DNA from: Magnetococcales bacterium
GTDB taxonomy: Bacteria; Pseudomonadota; Magnetococcia; Magnetococcales; Magnetaquicoccaceae
Assembly (NCBI GenBank): GCA_015231755.1
Contig: JADGAZ010000003.1
Coordinates: 1-64,000 of the forward strand
Length of the DNA stretch: 64,000 nucleotides
Direction: 5' to 3'
A model generated the notes under the pieces. The model was not told the origin of the DNA, made no database searches, and saw only the letters and a program-made list of their open reading frames with translations. Positions 54,555 through 63,575 of the stretch are shown here, piece after piece. The position numbers and the translations under genes are program-made. Position 1 is the first letter of the stretch; each line of letters opens with the position of its first letter.

Positions 54555-55138
54555 CCCGCCGGTGGCGATCCGGGGGGTTCACCCTGCTGGAAGCCCTGAT
54601 CGCGTTGACCATCTCGGCGCTGATCATGACCGGGGTGTATCGCATGGTCAACGGCGGAGCGATCCAGACCAAAACGCTGGAACAACGCGCCGAGACCCTC
54701 CATCTTTGGAGCCATGTGCGACGCGTCTTGAGCCAGGATCTGGAACAACTCGCCCACGAACCCCCGGCGCGTCTGGTGCGGGAAGGAAACGACACCTTGA
54801 TCCTGCGTTGCAGCGGGGGGATCATGCCGGAATGGGCCATGGGAGCGGTGGTGGAGGTGATCTACCGTTGGCGTTCCAACGGCACCGGAGCCGGCATGAC
54901 CTGGGAACGGCTGGTCAAACCCGCAAACGGCAAAAGGGAAACGGCCAAAGTGACATTGAAACTCGACCAGGGTTTGAAAAAGGTGGAATATGCCCTGCTC
55001 GACGCCCAGGAGTGGCGTCCATCCGGCGAGGGGGCGAATCCGCCTTTCCGGGCGATTCGCTGGCATTTCGACTTCAGCGACATCGGCCCATGGACCCTGG
55101 TGCGCAATCTGTTGCCCCTGCCGGAGACCGCCCCATGA
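54539..55138 (+). CDS. gspJ: Type II secretion minor pseudopilin GspJ
   Basis: A 199-residue pseudopilin with GG-FTLLEALIALTISALI and the longer C-terminal domain characteristic of GspJ (RRVLSQDLEQLAHE near residue 60). It overlaps gspI by 16 bases. The pattern of conserved basic and acidic residues after the hydrophobic helix fits its place in the tip complex. Confidence 0.85.
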   Translation: MARSLTRRWRSGGFTLLEALIALTISALIMTGVYRMVNGGAIQTKTLEQRAETLHLWSHVRRVLSQDLEQLAHEPPARLVREGNDTLILRCSGGIMPEWAMGAVVEVIYRWRSNGTGAGMTWERLVKPANGKRETAKVTLKLDQGLKKVEYALLDAQEWRPSGEGANPPFRAIRWHFDFSDIGPWTLVRNLLPLPETAP

Positions 55139-56034
55139 GCCGCATCCGCGCCAAAGGGCAGGAGGGAATGGTATTGCTGGTGACCCTGTCGGCCATTGCC
55201 CTGCTGGTGCCCCTGGTTTACGCCGGGATGGAGTCGCAACGGTTTCATCTGCGTCAGGTGCAACGGGAGCTGGAGCTGGAAATGGCCCACCGTCACGCCG
55301 AATCCCTGTTGTCGCTGGTGGTGGCGGTGGTGAAGATGGATGGGGTGCAGGGGGGAGTCATCGACCATTTGAACGAACCATGGGCCATGCCGATCACCCT
55401 GCCGGACAACCCGGATGGCACTGCGGAGGCGTTGGTGGAAGACACCTCCCGCCGCTGGAACCTCAACGCCCTGCGCAAGGAGGATGGACAACTGAACGGA
55501 GAGTTGCGTCTGGTGTTGCGCCGTCTGGCGGCCCGGGAGGGGCTTTCGGGATCGATGCTGGAACGGGTGGTGGAGTGGCTGGTGCCCACGGATCAAATGG
55601 CGCGTCCGGAAACCGGGGGGACACCCTTGGCCCCGGAGCCTCTGCACGCCCTGGAAGAACTCTTGAAACTGCCGGATTGGAACGCCGAGGCGGTACGCAA
55701 GCTCGCTCCCTTCATCACCGTGGATGACACCTGCCGCAACAGCCGCCTGAATCTCAACACCGCCACCCTCCAGACCCTGGAACCGCTGGTTCCGGAGGCC
55801 AACTGGCAACAGGTGGTGGAACGCCGCACCCACACCCCGATCGCCCAGGTGACGGATCTGGCCGGGGCCGGTGTGGCGCTGTCGCCGGATCAGGGCCAAC
55901 TGCTGACCGTGGGCAGCAGTTGTTTTGTGGCGCACATCCGCTCGCGGGTGCAAGGATCGGCGGCCATGCTGACCGCGTGGCTGGTTCGCAACGGAACACG
56001 GGTGACCATCACCAAAACGAGTTGGGACGGATGA
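55135..56034 (+). CDS. gspK: Type II secretion minor pseudopilin GspK
   Basis: A 299-residue pseudopilin, the largest of the family. The N-terminus EG-MVLLVTLSAIALLVP lacks Glu at +5, as is typical of GspK, which caps the pseudopilus tip. VEDTSRRWNLNAL and LNTATLQTL segments are typical, the latter belonging to the helix-hairpin-helix-like repeat. ATGA overlap with gspJ. Confidence 0.85.
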   Translation: MSRIRAKGQEGMVLLVTLSAIALLVPLVYAGMESQRFHLRQVQRELELEMAHRHAESLLSLVVAVVKMDGVQGGVIDHLNEPWAMPITLPDNPDGTAEALVEDTSRRWNLNALRKEDGQLNGELRLVLRRLAAREGLSGSMLERVVEWLVPTDQMARPETGGTPLAPEPLHALEELLKLPDWNAEAVRKLAPFITVDDTCRNSRLNLNTATLQTLEPLVPEANWQQVVERRTHTPIAQVTDLAGAGVALSPDQGQLLTVGSSCFVAHIRSRVQGSAAMLTAWLVRNGTRVTITKTSWDG

Positions 56035-57359
56035 AATCCAAGGCCACATGGGGCGTGGTGCCAGCCACGGACAAACTGTTGTGGGTGCGCCTGCTGGAAC
56101 ACGACACCTTGATGTTTGAAACCGGCATGGCGGTGATTCCCGGCGGGGAGCGGGGAGTGGTGGCGGGTCTGTCGGCGGTCAATATGGCGGTGCGCAAGAG
56201 CGTGTTGCCTTTTTCCCGTCGGGATCAGATCTGGTCGGTGCTGCCCCAGGAGGCCATGGATACCCTGGTGCAACGCTTCGAAGATCCCTGTTTCGCCATG
56301 CAGTGGGAACCGGTGGAACAGGGATCCTCGGTGCTGTTCGCCCTGTGCGAACGCCACACCCTGGATGGCCTGCTCGCCACCCTGGCCCAGGCCACGGTCA
56401 AACCCCGGGGCGTGGTCATGGCCGAACTGGGCGCTTGGCCCCTGCTGGAAGCGGCCACCCTGATCGGCACCCAAGGATCGATGATGGTGGTGGACGGTTC
56501 CGCCTCGCCGGTATCGGTCTACGCGGTCACGGAAGGCAGGCTGCGGGAGTTACGTCTGGTGGCCCCTGCCACCTCCACCCTCGACGATACCGCGCTGCTG
56601 GAAGAGGTGGCATGGCTGTTGACGGATCTTGCCAGCCGTTTGCCGGAGGCCGAAGCGGCGGGTTTGATTTTTCTGGGCAGGACACGGGAGTTCTGGCAAC
56701 CCGTGTGGGAGCGGCACCCGGCCAACCGGGTCGAAATCCCCCCCCTGGAGGCTTTGGGACAGGGGCTGAAACAGTGGGAATGGCTGCGACCGGCGGGTCT
56801 GGCCCTGGCGGCGGCGCGGGGTCAACAGGAACGGCTGATGGACTTTCTCCACGGGGCCGGAGAACGACAATGGCGCACCTGGCTGGATCCCTGGCGGGGA
56901 GCCGGAGTGCTGGCCTTGATCCTGCTGCTGGTCTGGGGTGGTGAGGAGGCGCTGCGCTTCACCCGCGCCAAGGCCCGGCACGACCGGCTCAAAGCGGAAA
57001 CCGAAGCCCTCTTCCGGGAGGCATTGCCCCACATTCCGGTGATCGTCGAGCCCCTGTTGCAACTGAAACAGGCCCTGGGTCAAAACAGTCAGGCCAACAA
57101 GGAAGGGGAATTCCCGACGCTTTCCACCTGGATCGGCCTCATCCAGACCACGGTTCCCGCCGATACCCAGGTCAAGTGGCATCGGTTGCGTTACGAACCC
57201 GGCGAACTGCAATTGCACGGCGAAGTCCCGTCTTACAACCATCTGGACCGGGTGCGGGCGGCCCTGCTGCCCCTTTCCAAGGGCAAGGAGACCCGCATGG
57301 ACGAAGCCCGCATCGCGCCGGAGAGCAAAACCGTCCGTTTCCGCCTGGGACTGCCATGA
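56031..57359 (+). CDS. gspL: Type II secretion inner-membrane protein GspL
   Basis: A 442-residue protein. The N-terminal 270 residues are an actin-like cytoplasmic domain that binds the GspE ATPase; one membrane span lies near 300-318 (GAGVLALILLLVWGG). A ferredoxin-like periplasmic domain follows. Sequence match is weak, as common for GspL, but gene order is decisive. ATGA overlap with gspK. Confidence 0.75.
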   Translation: MKSKATWGVVPATDKLLWVRLLEHDTLMFETGMAVIPGGERGVVAGLSAVNMAVRKSVLPFSRRDQIWSVLPQEAMDTLVQRFEDPCFAMQWEPVEQGSSVLFALCERHTLDGLLATLAQATVKPRGVVMAELGAWPLLEAATLIGTQGSMMVVDGSASPVSVYAVTEGRLRELRLVAPATSTLDDTALLEEVAWLLTDLASRLPEAEAAGLIFLGRTREFWQPVWERHPANRVEIPPLEALGQGLKQWEWLRPAGLALAAARGQQERLMDFLHGAGERQWRTWLDPWRGAGVLALILLLVWGGEEALRFTRAKARHDRLKAETEALFREALPHIPVIVEPLLQLKQALGQNSQANKEGEFPTLSTWIGLIQTTVPADTQVKWHRLRYEPGELQLHGEVPSYNHLDRVRAALLPLSKGKETRMDEARIAPESKTVRFRLGLP

Positions 57360-57871
57360 ACGAAGCCAACAAGCGTCTGCTGCTCACCGTATCCCTGGCG
57401 CTGCTGATCGTGCTGCTGCTGATCCAGGGGGTGGTCTGGATCGACGACACCGTGACCCAATGGGAAAACAAGGCCAAGGCCCAGGAAAACATGCGACGGG
57501 AGGTGGCCCAGTTGGCCAAACAACTCAAGGCCAGTCGCGGCGCGACCGGCAAGGAGCGGGCCCCGGTGGCGGGCAAACCCGGAGAGGAGGCCATTCCCTC
57601 TCTGCTTCCCTGGCTGGAAAAGGAAACCGCCGCCTTCCAGTTGGCGGACAAGATGCAACAAATCGCGCCGATTACCCTGAAACCCAACGAAACCGCATCG
57701 TTCCGGGAGAAGGCCGACCTGACCCTCAAGGCCATCTCCATGGAGACCGCCACCCGTTTTCTCAACCGCCTGGAGTCCAACTCCCGCATCCGGGTGATTC
57801 GCGGCGACCTGAAGCGGGCCGAAAAGGAGGCCCCCGGCGTCTCCCTTACTTTGGAGATCGGTTTGTTATGA
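57356..57871 (+). CDS. gspM: Type II secretion inner-membrane protein GspM
   Basis: A 171-residue protein with one N-terminal membrane helix (RLLLTVSLALLIVLLLIQGVVW), a short coiled coil and a periplasmic ferredoxin-like domain (KADLTLKAISMETATRFLNRLE). This is the GspM layout; it pairs with GspL to anchor the platform. It overlaps gspL by ATGA. Confidence 0.75.
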   Translation: MNEANKRLLLTVSLALLIVLLLIQGVVWIDDTVTQWENKAKAQENMRREVAQLAKQLKASRGATGKERAPVAGKPGEEAIPSLLPWLEKETAAFQLADKMQQIAPITLKPNETASFREKADLTLKAISMETATRFLNRLESNSRIRVIRGDLKRAEKEAPGVSLTLEIGLL

Positions 57872-57884
57872 TGGTCCTATCCCC

Positions 57885-58688
57885 ATGAGCAGACGCGCCA
57901 TCTTCGGGGTGATCGGGGTGACCCTGATCGCCTATGTGGTCGGTCTGGTGATTTTTCTGCCCCAGGAACGGCTCAAAGGGTGGTCTTACGCCCTCATCGG
58001 CGATCGCATCACCTGGAAAAGCTTCACCATCGGCTGGCAGGGCATCCGCTTCGACTCCGTGCGCCTCAACCCCACGGCAGCACCATCCCATGGGGGCAAA
58101 GAGATCGATTCCATCCGCCTGACTCCGCGGATTCTGCCCCTTTTTTCCGGTAGACTGGGGGCCGGATACGAATTGGCCCTGGATCTGGCGCACCTGTCCG
58201 GGGACGGATCCTGGAACGGTCGCGAAGCCAAGGTGGAGTGGCAACTGCGGATGGACACGCTCACCCCATTGGCGTCCCTGTGGCTCGGTCCCCTGGGATC
58301 GGAGGTGCGGGGCAAGGGGGAGGGCACCGGCTGGCTCACCGCCGCCATCCAGACACCGCAAGCCGTGGAGTCCGGCGAGTGGGAAACCCGACTGCTCGGG
58401 GTCACGGCCTTTGGCGCCAAAATCGATCCCCTGACCCTCACCGGTCGCATGAAAGACCGCAACCTGATGGAAATCATCCTCTCGGGCAAAGGCGATATCG
58501 CCTTGTCCGGCAAACTGAACCTGAAAATCACCCTGCCCGACCCCCGCGCCAGCGTGGTGAGCGGAGAGTTGCAAATCCAACCGGTCAAGCCCAATCTGCC
58601 GGGCATGGCGGGCCAGCTCCTGGCCAAAGGACAGGCGGTGCGCCTTACCCTCTCCGGCACCCTGGACAACCTGCAATGGCGGCTGTGA
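57885..58688 (+). CDS. gspN: Type II secretion protein GspN
   Basis: A 267-residue protein with one N-terminal membrane helix (AIFGVIGVTLIAYVVGLVIFL) and a long beta-rich periplasmic domain. The repeated asymmetric beta-strand pattern (AsmA-like) and position after gspM mark GspN. GspN is an accessory component absent from many T2SS. It ends the operon; no gspC, D, E, F or O is in this window. Confidence 0.8.
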   Translation: MSRRAIFGVIGVTLIAYVVGLVIFLPQERLKGWSYALIGDRITWKSFTIGWQGIRFDSVRLNPTAAPSHGGKEIDSIRLTPRILPLFSGRLGAGYELALDLAHLSGDGSWNGREAKVEWQLRMDTLTPLASLWLGPLGSEVRGKGEGTGWLTAAIQTPQAVESGEWETRLLGVTAFGAKIDPLTLTGRMKDRNLMEIILSGKGDIALSGKLNLKITLPDPRASVVSGELQIQPVKPNLPGMAGQLLAKGQAVRLTLSGTLDNLQWRL

Positions 58689-58710
58689 TCCCCCCGGGGA
58701 TCCGCCCTCC

Positions 58711-59379
58711 TCAAGAGGCGTGATCTTCCACCGGCAAAGCCGCCAGCCGCCACTCCGGAAACCCCTCTTCCAGCCGACGGGCAGAAAATCCCAACTCCCG
58801 CAGCCGCGCCACCGCCTCGAAAGAAAGTACACACCACGCCCCCCGGCAATAGGCCACCACCTCCCGATCCGGCGGCAACTCGTGCAGACGCCGCTCCAGC
58901 TCCCGCACGGGAATATTGAACGCCTGGGGCAAATGGCCGGCGGCATACTCTTCCGCAGGCCGCACATCCAAGACGGTCACGGTGCCCTCCCGCATGCGCG
59001 CCAGCAAGGTTTCCCGTGGCACCGGCTCCATGGCGTCCCGGGCCAGCAGATAACCGCTCACCAACGCCTCCACCTCCCCCAGATGACGTTCGGCCAAACC
59101 CCGCAACACCCCAAGCAGGGTAACCACCTCCGGGTCCGACAACCGATAATGGACATAAAGCCCCTCCTTGCGGGCCACCACCAGTCCCGCCTGACGCAAC
59201 TGCTGCAAATGCTTGGACGTATTGGCCACCGACAGCCCGGTCAAAGAAGCCAACGCCTCCACGCTCCGCTCCCCCTGGGCCAGATACTCCAGGATCGCCA
59301 GCCGGTGCCCCTGCCCCACCGCCTTGCCCACCCGCGCCAGATGATCGAACAACGCCTGCTTGAACAAAATGCTTGACAT
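58711..59379 (-). CDS. ArsR-type regulator fused to a rhodanese domain
   Basis: A 222-residue regulator. Residues 5-95 are an ArsR winged helix (SVANTSKHLQQLRQAGLV is the recognition region). Residues 120-215 form a rhodanese domain with the catalytic-loop cysteine in VVAYCRGAWCVLS. Related ArsR-rhodanese proteins sense sulfane sulfur or persulfide. It is divergent from the sterol-desaturase operon, and the 148-base gap holds nested palindromes suited as its operator, so it probably controls the downstream cluster and itself. Confidence 0.85.
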   Translation of the reverse strand: MSSILFKQALFDHLARVGKAVGQGHRLAILEYLAQGERSVEALASLTGLSVANTSKHLQQLRQAGLVVARKEGLYVHYRLSDPEVVTLLGVLRGLAERHLGEVEALVSGYLLARDAMEPVPRETLLARMREGTVTVLDVRPAEEYAAGHLPQAFNIPVRELERRLHELPPDREVVAYCRGAWCVLSFEAVARLRELGFSARRLEEGFPEWRLAALPVEDHAS

Positions 59380-59395
59380 GGCTCGCTTGATTTGT

Positions 59396-59424
59396 TTGAA
59401 TTCAATTCAACCATCTGGTTGAAT
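59396..59424. promoter_or_regulatory. Nested palindromes, likely ArsR-rhodanese operator
   Basis: TTGAATTCAA (59396-59405) is a perfect 10-bp palindrome and overlaps a second one, ATTCAACCA-TC-TGGTTGAAT (59405-59424), with perfect 9-bp arms. Both carry the TTGAAT half-site. They lie between the divergent regulator and desaturase genes, 17 bases before the regulator ATG. Confidence 0.7.
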
Positions 59425-59527
59425 AGTCCGTCCACTTGAGCGGCAAAACATCATTCCAGAGATGCTCAACCGGGGCAAGCATCCACCCGCACCGACACCT
59501 CACCTGAATGGAACCGGGAGAAAAATC

Positions 59528-60349
59528 ATGACACACGAGCCTCTGTTGCGCATGGGCCTGTTTCTGGGAATTTTGCTCCTGATGGGTTTCTGGGAGAACT
59601 TTCGTCCCCGTCGCCAACGGATCCTCTCCCGCCAAAGCCGCTGGTTGCCCAATCTGACCCTGGTGGTCATCGATACCGTGTGTGTGCGTCTGCTGTTTCC
59701 CGTCACCGCCGCATCCCTGGCCGCCATGGGACAGGTTCAGGGCTGGGGGGCGCTCAACCGGATCAACGGCCCGGAGTGGGTCGAATGGCTGTTGGCGGTG
59801 GTGATGCTGGATCTGTTGATTTATCTGCAACATGTGATGTTTCACGCCCTGCCGGTGTTGTGGCGGCTGCATCAGGTGCATCATGCGGACCTGGAGGTGG
59901 ATGTGACCACCGGATTGCGCTTCCATCCGCTGGAAATCCTGCTGTCGATGGGGATCAAACTGGCCGCGATCCTGGCCATGGGTCCCTCCCCGCTGGCGGT
60001 GTTGACCTTTGAAGTGGGGCTCAACGCCATGGCCATGTTCAATCACGCCAACGTCCACCTGCCGGAACGGCTCGACCGGGTGTTGCGTTGGCTGGTGGTC
60101 ACCCCGGACATGCACCGTTCCCACCACTCCCCGCTCTCCCCGGAAACCAACACGAATTTCGGTTTCAATCTCTCTTGTTGGGATCGCCTGCTGGGCACCT
60201 ATTGTCCCAATCCCGCCGCAGGACACACCGCCATGACAATCGGTCTGGCGCATCAACGGGATCCGGAAACATGCCAACCCCTGTCCGCCATGCTGCGGAT
60301 GCCCTTCCGGGAAAAAACCGGAGACTATCCCATCAACCGCCGCTGGTAA
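59528..60349 (+). CDS. Sterol desaturase / fatty acid hydroxylase family protein
   Basis: A 273-residue membrane enzyme with a di-iron hydroxylase core. Several membrane spans alternate with His clusters HVMFH, HQVHH, RFHP and HRSHH, matching the family's metal-binding set. Members hydroxylate or desaturate lipids; the substrate is unknown here. GGGAG precedes ATG 59528; the upstream in-frame codons are not used. It is first in a five-gene run with cytochromes, an odd combination. Confidence 0.85.
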   Translation: MTHEPLLRMGLFLGILLLMGFWENFRPRRQRILSRQSRWLPNLTLVVIDTVCVRLLFPVTAASLAAMGQVQGWGALNRINGPEWVEWLLAVVMLDLLIYLQHVMFHALPVLWRLHQVHHADLEVDVTTGLRFHPLEILLSMGIKLAAILAMGPSPLAVLTFEVGLNAMAMFNHANVHLPERLDRVLRWLVVTPDMHRSHHSPLSPETNTNFGFNLSCWDRLLGTYCPNPAAGHTAMTIGLAHQRDPETCQPLSAMLRMPFREKTGDYPINRRW

Positions 60350-60361
60350 AAGAGTCGCGCC

Positions 60362-61573
60362 ATGGCCGACGCCGCCAAAACCATCCGGATGATCCCCATC
60401 GCCGCCAAACCCGCCGGGCCGCGACCACACCGGTTCATGCCTGTCAACCAGCAACGCTCACTGGCCGGACGTTATCCGCTCTGGGTCAAGGCGCTGTCGT
60501 GGTGCGCCTTTGTCTGGGCCTTCGCGGGGTGGCTGAACGAAACCTGGTTTTACCGCTTCGACTCCCCCATCTGGCTAAACCGGTATACGGAATATGCCAT
60601 CATCCTGGTCTTCGGGCTGTGGCGCATCCGGGCGGAGAAAAACCCCTATACCCGCAAACGGTTGCTGCTGCTGGTGGGCAACGTGACCGTGCTGTGGTGG
60701 ACCATCCCCTGGCTGTTTCCCTTTGTCGAACCATATGCCGGCTATCTGGGGGCGATTCCGGTTTTTCCCTCCCTGCACACCCCCGGCACCCTGAGCTTTT
60801 TTCTGGTATTGGGCGCGGTATTCTTGTTCGGGCGGCGGGTGATCTGCGGCTGGAACTGTCCCTGTGTGGCCATCCGCGAGGTGGTGGGATTTCCCTTCCG
60901 GCAGGCCGACCATGTGCCGAGGGGAAAATGGCCCTGGCGGCTGCGTCATCTCAAATGGATCTGGTTTGGGCTGTACCTCGGGGCCATGTGGGCCATCACC
61001 CGGCCAGCCAACACCACCACGGCGGGATTCCTGGCCTTTTTCGGGATGATGGTGGGACTGCCCTATTTCATCACCTTCTTGTTGACACCCTGGATCGGCA
61101 ACCGGGGTTATTGCCGCTTTCTCTGCCCGTATGGGGCCACCTTCGGCTTGCTCAACCGGGTGGGCATGTTCCGCATCGATCATGACGCCAGAAGCTGCAT
61201 CGAATGTGGTCTGTGCGTCAAGGTGTGCGACATGAACATCCCGGTCTGGGAGATGGGCAAAAGCCACGGCGGTCAGGTCTCCACCACCGAATGCATGGGG
61301 TGCGGACGCTGCGTCACCGAATGTCCCACCAAGAGCCTCTCCTTTTACGACATCAGAAACCGGTTGACGAATTCATGCCATCAGGATCGCGACCATCTGC
61401 GGGCCGCCAACGACTGGAGTCGCACGCCAGTGCGCTGGCGCGCGGTTGGGTATCTGCTGGTCATGGGGTCAACCCTGGCGGGCGCGTGGTATTATGCCAC
61501 CCAGGTAGGCACCTTGAGTGAACTGCCATCCCGAATGGGGGCCTTATGTGGATTGCCTGTCACCTTGTGGTAG
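60362..61573 (+). CDS. NapH/NosR-like 4Fe-4S membrane protein
   Basis: A 403-residue membrane protein of the polyferredoxin NapH/NosR/CcoG type. Four to six membrane segments surround CGWNCPC and CRFLCPYG motifs, and two classical 4Fe-4S motifs follow (CIECGLCVKVC and CMGCGRCVTEC). It is likely to pass electrons from the quinol pool to periplasmic cytochromes. Its end overlaps the octaheme cytochrome gene by 28 bases, so the two are translated together. No NosR FMN domain is seen, which favours NapH-like. Confidence 0.85.
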   Translation: MADAAKTIRMIPIAAKPAGPRPHRFMPVNQQRSLAGRYPLWVKALSWCAFVWAFAGWLNETWFYRFDSPIWLNRYTEYAIILVFGLWRIRAEKNPYTRKRLLLLVGNVTVLWWTIPWLFPFVEPYAGYLGAIPVFPSLHTPGTLSFFLVLGAVFLFGRRVICGWNCPCVAIREVVGFPFRQADHVPRGKWPWRLRHLKWIWFGLYLGAMWAITRPANTTTAGFLAFFGMMVGLPYFITFLLTPWIGNRGYCRFLCPYGATFGLLNRVGMFRIDHDARSCIECGLCVKVCDMNIPVWEMGKSHGGQVSTTECMGCGRCVTECPTKSLSFYDIRNRLTNSCHQDRDHLRAANDWSRTPVRWRAVGYLLVMGSTLAGAWYYATQVGTLSELPSRMGALCGLPVTLW

Positions 61574-62883
61574 CCCTGCTGCTACTACTGACCTCTCCTG
61601 CGGCCTGGTCGGGTCTGCCGGATCCCCCCCTGGGCACGGGAGAGCATGCCGACGCCTGGAAACCCGATCCCATGCACGAATACTGGGATCCGGCCAACCA
61701 CCATCGCCCGGAAACCGAACAGGTGGCCGGAATCTTCCCAGGCGAGGTCTGCCTGGAGTGTCATGCCCAGATCACGCCGGGCATCGTCAAGGATTGGCAA
61801 AACAGCGGTCACGCCAGGGCGCAACAGCCGGTGCTGTGTCCCGCCTGTCACGGGGAGGATCACCAGAAATTGATGTTCCCCACCCCCCAAACCTGCGGAA
61901 ACTGTCATCCCCAACGTCTGGCCGAGATGGAAGAGGAGAAAAAATACGGCTTTCCCAGCCACGCCCTGGCCATGGAACGGGCGGTGGACGCCAATCATTT
62001 TGCCGACAAACCCAAAGCCGAAGTCACCCCCTGCCTGCAATGCCATTCGGTGGGAAGCAAATGCGACTCCTGCCACACCCGCCACCGCTTCGACCCCGCC
62101 GAGGCCAGACGCCCGGAAGCCTGCATCACCTGTCACTCCGGCCCCCCCCATCCGGACGACGACAGCTATTTCGCCTCGGCCCACGGCCAGAAATATCTTG
62201 GGGAGGGGGCCTCTTGGTCATGGAACAAGCCTTTAAAAAAAGGTAATTACCCTGCTCCCGGTTGCGCCTACTGCCACATGCGTGAGGGCAACCATCAAGT
62301 GGCGGACAAGGCGGTGTGGAAGTTCGGCATCCGGGAGATCAACCCCCGCACCGCGGAAAACGTCATCAAGCGCAAACGCTGGCAGGAAACCTGCGCCGAC
62401 TGCCATCCTGCGCCAGTGGCCCTCTCTTTTTTCAACGCCCTGGATGCGGAACGTAAAACCGCCTGGAATCTTTTGTACCGGGTGGAAGGGTTGCTCAAGA
62501 GCCTGCGCAGCCAGGATTTATTGCGTCCCGCAGCCTCCGAACGCCCCCCCTATCCCATGGACCGGATCGCCCGTCTGTTTCCCAGAGCGCGGATCGGCTT
62601 TTTTGAAGGGCAAGCCTCGTCCTTTTACAATGTCAGCGCCATCGAACGGGACTATTTCGAGCTGTGGTATTTCGACAATCTGGCAGCCTACAAAGGGATG
62701 GCCCATCAGGCTCCAGACTTCCAGCACCGCTTTGCCGAACGCATGAACCAGTCGGCGCAACAGATCGAAAACCAGGCCAAACGGCTATCCGCCACCGGCC
62801 CCCACACCCCCAACAACAGCATGGATCTGAAATCCATCTGGCTGGATGGGGAGTACACCCGCTTCAACCGGGATCACAATTAG
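61546..62883 (+). CDS. Octaheme cytochrome c, hydroxylamine oxidoreductase (HAO) family
   Basis: A 445-residue periplasmic protein (signal peptide to WSG-LP) with eight CxxCH heme sites: CLECH, CPACH, CGNCH, CLQCH, CDSCH, CITCH, CAYCH, CADCH. KCDSCHTRHRF and PEACITCHSG match HAO closely, as do the N-terminal YWDP and the late APGCAYCHM. The C-terminal position of the tyrosine that crosslinks heme P460 in Nitrosomonas HAO (GWTYTEGW) reads PDFQHRF here, so the enzyme probably works in the reducing direction (nitrite or hydroxylamine reduction) as in epsilonproteobacterial HaoA. Confidence 0.85.
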   Translation: MWIACHLVVALLLLLTSPAAWSGLPDPPLGTGEHADAWKPDPMHEYWDPANHHRPETEQVAGIFPGEVCLECHAQITPGIVKDWQNSGHARAQQPVLCPACHGEDHQKLMFPTPQTCGNCHPQRLAEMEEEKKYGFPSHALAMERAVDANHFADKPKAEVTPCLQCHSVGSKCDSCHTRHRFDPAEARRPEACITCHSGPPHPDDDSYFASAHGQKYLGEGASWSWNKPLKKGNYPAPGCAYCHMREGNHQVADKAVWKFGIREINPRTAENVIKRKRWQETCADCHPAPVALSFFNALDAERKTAWNLLYRVEGLLKSLRSQDLLRPAASERPPYPMDRIARLFPRARIGFFEGQASSFYNVSAIERDYFELWYFDNLAAYKGMAHQAPDFQHRFAERMNQSAQQIENQAKRLSATGPHTPNNSMDLKSIWLDGEYTRFNRDHN

Positions 62884-62894
62884 AGGATGCCATC

Positions 62895-63575
62895 ATGAAC
62901 CACCCCGCCCCGGATTCTGCCTCCCCTCCTGCCACCCGACTGCTGCGGCTGATGCTGCTGGTGACGCTGCTGGGCGCCATCGCCTGGGCCATCACCCACC
63001 GCGACCAGTTCGACATGGCCCAATGGGAAAGCTGGCTGCTCACCTGGGGAGAGATCGCGAAACCGGTTTATGTATTACTCTATGCCCTGGCCACCATTTT
63101 GTTTCTGCCGGGATCCATGCTGACCCTGGCGGGCGGGGCACTCTTCGGACCCTGGATGGGGGCGGGATTAAGCGTGCTGGGGGCGACCCTGGGGGCTGGA
63201 ATCTCTTTTTTGATCGCCCGACATCTGGCGGGTGGCTGGGTGGAACAACGGGCAAAAGGCATGATCGGACGCTTGCTGGCCGGAGTCGAGGCAGAGGGGT
63301 GGCGCTTTGTGGCCTTCACGCGGCTGGTGCCGGCATTTCCTTTCAATCTGCTCAACTACGCCCTGGGACTGACCCGCATCCGTTTTGACCACTACCTGAT
63401 CACCTCCCTCATCTGCATGATCCCGGGAGGGTTGGCCTACTCCTGGCTGGGCCACGCGGGACGGGCCGCCACCACAGGCGACGGAGAGGCGATCCGGGCC
63501 GGAATGTGGGCCTTGGGATTGCTGGGGGTGACGTTGCTTCTGCCCCGCTGGATCAAACGGATGCAAAAAAAATGA
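62895..63575 (+). CDS. TVP38/TMEM64 family membrane protein
   Basis: A 226-residue DedA-like membrane protein of the TVP38/TMEM64 family. The signature FLPGSMLTLAGGALFGPWMGAGLS and the later R-P-F-N segment (TRLVPAFPFNLLNYALG) are present, with five hydrophobic segments. Proteins of this family are thought to act as lipid scramblases or flippases. It sits between the two multiheme cytochrome genes and overlaps the second by ATGA, so it belongs to the operon. Confidence 0.85.
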   Translation: MNHPAPDSASPPATRLLRLMLLVTLLGAIAWAITHRDQFDMAQWESWLLTWGEIAKPVYVLLYALATILFLPGSMLTLAGGALFGPWMGAGLSVLGATLGAGISFLIARHLAGGWVEQRAKGMIGRLLAGVEAEGWRFVAFTRLVPAFPFNLLNYALGLTRIRFDHYLITSLICMIPGGLAYSWLGHAGRAATTGDGEAIRAGMWALGLLGVTLLLPRWIKRMQKK

